From assembly GCA_030152505.1 (NCBI GenBank), contig JASLJO010000208.1, positions 1 through 8,870 on the forward strand: 8,870 nt of DNA, written 5' to 3'. The first letter of the stretch is position 1, and the number at the start of each line of letters is the position of its first letter. Source of the DNA: Solirubrobacterales bacterium (GTDB taxonomy: Bacteria > Actinomycetota > Thermoleophilia > Solirubrobacterales > 70-9). The translations under genes and the position numbers were made by a program. Below the pieces are notes generated by a model. That model was not told the DNA's origin. It ran no database searches and saw nothing but the letters and a program-made list of their open reading frames with translations. Positions 7,106-8,870 of this stretch are shown one piece after another.

Positions 7106-7962
7106 GGTTGGTCGGTCAGCTCCAGGTAGACGTCCTCGAGGCTGGGTCGCCTCACCTCGAGGCCCTCGAGCTCCCTGCCTTCCGCCAGCGCCCTTCCGGT
7201 GAGCTCGTTCAAGGTCTGCACCGGCGTGGTCGTCTCGAGCGCGACTTCGCGGCCGTCCTCGCGGTAGCTGATCCGCGCCGGGCGACTCTCGCGGTCGCCG
7301 AGATCCTCCGGAGTGCCCCGGGCGACGATCTCGCCACCGGCGATGATCGTCACCCGGTCGGCGAGCTGCTGCGCTTCGTCCATGTAGTGGGTGGTGAGGA
7401 AGACGGTCTTGCCCAGCTCGCGCAGGCCGGCGATCGTCTCCCAGGCCTGGCGCCGGGCCGAAGGGTCGAAGCCGGTGGTGGGCTCGTCGAGGAAGAGCAG
7501 CTCGGGGTCGCCGATCAGCGCCATGCCGACGTCGAGGCGGCGCTGCTGGCCGCCGGAGAGTGAGCTGGCGCGGGCGTCGGCCTTGTCGGCGAGGCCGACC
7601 AGCTCGATCGTCTCATCGATCGGCCGCGGCGCGTCGTAGTAGCCGGCGTAGAGGGCGAGCGACTCGCGCACCGTCAGGTAGGGATCGAGGCGGCAGCTCT
7701 GCAGGACGATGCCGATCCGCTCGCGCCAGCGGCGATCGGCGCGCTCCGGGTCCTCGCCCAGCACGCTGACCTCGCCGCCGCTGCGCCTGCGATAGCCCTC
7801 GAGGATCTCGACCGTGGTCGTCTTGCCGGCGCCGTTGGGGCCGAGGAAGGCGAAGACCTCACCCCGGCGCACCTCGAGATCGATGCCATGGACGGCCTCG
7901 ATGTCGCCGTAGCTCTTGCGCAGACCGCGGATCGAGATGACCGGCTGTTGGTCGTCGGACAA
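7102..7962 (-). CDS. ABC transporter ATP-binding protein (DrrA/CcmA-like exporter class)
   Basis: A 286-residue nucleotide-binding subunit that would drive export with the neighbouring ABC-2 permease at the cytoplasmic membrane. All ATPase motifs are intact: Walker A GPNGAGKT (41-48), Q-loop Gln88, signature LSGGQ (135-139), Walker B LLFLDE (155-160), D-loop GFDP (164-167, Phe where Leu is usual) and switch His192 in TTHYMDEA. The C-terminal part (about 220-286) ends with RRPSLEDVYLELT, the usual tail of the drug-export/multidrug class. Substrate cannot be told from sequence. Start is TTG at 7962, the only start codon between the rapZ stop and the conserved domain; there is no clear ribosome site in the 12-base gap, so reinitiation after rapZ is likely. 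The frame is the same as that of rapZ with one TAG between. Confidence 0.95.
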   Translation of the reverse strand: MSDDQQPVISIRGLRKSYGDIEAVHGIDLEVRRGEVFAFLGPNGAGKTTTVEILEGYRRRSGGEVSVLGEDPERADRRWRERIGIVLQSCRLDPYLTVRESLALYAGYYDAPRPIDETIELVGLADKADARASSLSGGQQRRLDVGMALIGDPELLFLDEPTTGFDPSARRQAWETIAGLRELGKTVFLTTHYMDEAQQLADRVTIIAGGEIVARGTPEDLGDRESRPARISYREDGREVALETTTPVQTLNELTGRALAEGRELEGLEVRRPSLEDVYLELTDQP

Positions 7963-7974
7963 AGCCGCTGGAGT

Positions 7975-8853
7975 CTATGAGGGCGGCGATTCCAGGTCGC
8001 GGTGCTTGACCCGCACCACGACGCCCTCGCGCCCCTCCAGTGCCCGCCTGATGCGGTCGGCGACGGTGACCGAGCGGTGCCGCCCGCCGGTGCAGCCGAT
8101 CGCGATCGTCAGGTGGCTCTTGCCCTCGGCGACGTAGGCCGGAACGAGGAACTCGAGCAGCGGCAGCAGGCGGCCGTAGAACTCGCCCGCCTGCGTGCCG
8201 GACTCGACGTAGGCGCGCACCGGCTCGTCGAGGCCGGTCTGCGGACGCAGCTCGTCGACGTAATGGGGATTCGGCAGGAAACGAACGTCGAGGGTGAGGT
8301 CGGCGTCGCGCGGCGGGCCGTTCTTGAAGCCGAAGGTGAGCAGGGTGAGCGCCAGCTTGCCGGTGTCGTGGCCGTCGAGCATCTCCTCGGCGATGCGGCG
8401 GCGCAGCTGGCCGCCGCTGGATCCGGTCGTGTCCATGACCATGTCCGCACGGGCGCGCAGCGGCGCCAACAGCTCGCGCTCGGCGCGGATGCCGTCGACG
8501 ATCCTGCCCTCAGGGGCAAGCGGATGGCGGCGGCGGGTCTCCTTGTAGCGGTCGAGCAGCGTCTCCTCGTCGGCCTCGAGGAAGAGCAGCTTCGGCTTCA
8601 GTCCGTCGGCACCGAGCTCGTCGAGCACCGCGATCAGACCATCGAAGTACTCGCCGCCGCGCACGTCGGACACCACCGCGGCGCGCTCCACGCCGCTGCC
8701 CTCGTGACGGAAGAGCTCGCCGAGGCTGCCGATCATCCGCGGCGGCAGGTTGTCGACGCAGAAGTAGCCGCCGTCCTCGAAGGCCGCTATCGCCGCCGAC
8801 TTGCCTGCACCGGAGTGGCCGGTGATGACGACCATCGTCACCTGCTTCGTCAT
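7975..8853 (-). CDS. rapZ: RapZ-family P-loop nucleotide-binding protein (YvcJ)
   Basis: Cytosolic protein of 292 residues. In E. coli, RapZ is an RNA adaptor that hands the small RNA GlmZ to RNase E to control glucosamine-6-phosphate synthase; in Gram-positives YvcJ is a nucleotide-hydrolysing protein of less clear role. The N-terminal kinase-like domain has Walker A GHSGAGKS (12-19), FCVDNLPP (31-38), VSDVR (61-65) and ETRRRHPL (105-112). The C-terminal domain has the family marks FGFKNGPP (174-181), DVRFLPNPHY (189-198) and IGCTGGRHRSV (252-262). The ATG at 8853 is chosen by length; Met7 (8835) is an alternative. It is the first complete gene of the run. uvrC often lies upstream in other genomes; only 17 bases are visible here. 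yvcK and whiA, its usual followers, are absent. Confidence 0.96.
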   Translation of the reverse strand: MTKQVTMVVITGHSGAGKSAAIAAFEDGGYFCVDNLPPRMIGSLGELFRHEGSGVERAAVVSDVRGGEYFDGLIAVLDELGADGLKPKLLFLEADEETLLDRYKETRRRHPLAPEGRIVDGIRAERELLAPLRARADMVMDTTGSSGGQLRRRIAEEMLDGHDTGKLALTLLTFGFKNGPPRDADLTLDVRFLPNPHYVDELRPQTGLDEPVRAYVESGTQAGEFYGRLLPLLEFLVPAYVAEGKSHLTIAIGCTGGRHRSVTVADRIRRALEGREGVVVRVKHRDLESPPS

Positions 8854-8870
8854 CGGCCGCTCAGCCTGTC

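Noticed and set aside
8861..8870. End of an upstream gene (possibly uvrC) with TGA at 8861-8863
   Set aside because: Only two sense codons would be visible in that frame, far too little to support a gene call.

Overview
The window looks like a chromosomal housekeeping locus from a GC-rich bacterium. The co-linear rapZ and gap-pgk-tpiA genes, GTG and TTG starts, and strong G/C bias at third codon positions suggest an actinomycete. A Thermoleophilia/Solirubrobacterales-type lineage is my best guess, but that is an inference, not a demonstrated placement. All nine genes lie on the minus strand and are tightly spaced (overlaps of 8, 4 and 3 bases; gaps of 12 to 58 bases), so they could be transcribed as one unit from right to left.

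In transcription order (right to left): rapZ (nucleotide-binding regulator); an ABC-2 type exporter pair, consisting of an intact ATPase and a permease whose frame is broken by an apparent one-base deletion near 7025; a small VOC/glyoxalase-fold protein; four lower-glycolysis genes, gap, pgk, tpiA and gpmI; and tgt (tRNA-guanine transglycosylase, queuosine pathway). The four glycolytic enzymes interconvert dihydroxyacetone phosphate and glyceraldehyde-3-phosphate and carry carbon to 2-phosphoglycerate, each with its catalytic residues intact. The gap-pgk-tpiA-gpmI order resembles the Firmicutes glycolytic operon, but without eno. The yvcK and whiA genes that usually follow rapZ in Gram-positives are absent; the exporter pair and VOC gene occupy that place.

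The coding content is mostly ordinary. The unusual features are structural. (1) A 42-bp, 39/42-matched inverted repeat (1-42 and 114-155) starts at the first base of the window and runs through the last five codons and the stop of tgt. (2) A 14-bp perfect hairpin fills the tpiA-gpmI gap. (3) A second hairpin fills the gpmI-tgt gap. Hairpins 2 and 3 end 8-9 bases before the next start codon, where no normal Shine-Dalgarno sequence is seen. (4) Tgt has an internal insertion of about 19 residues and an altered substrate-specificity loop. I found no CRISPR array, RNA gene, insertion sequence with a transposase, or clear promoter. I cannot point to a wholly new multi-gene system here.
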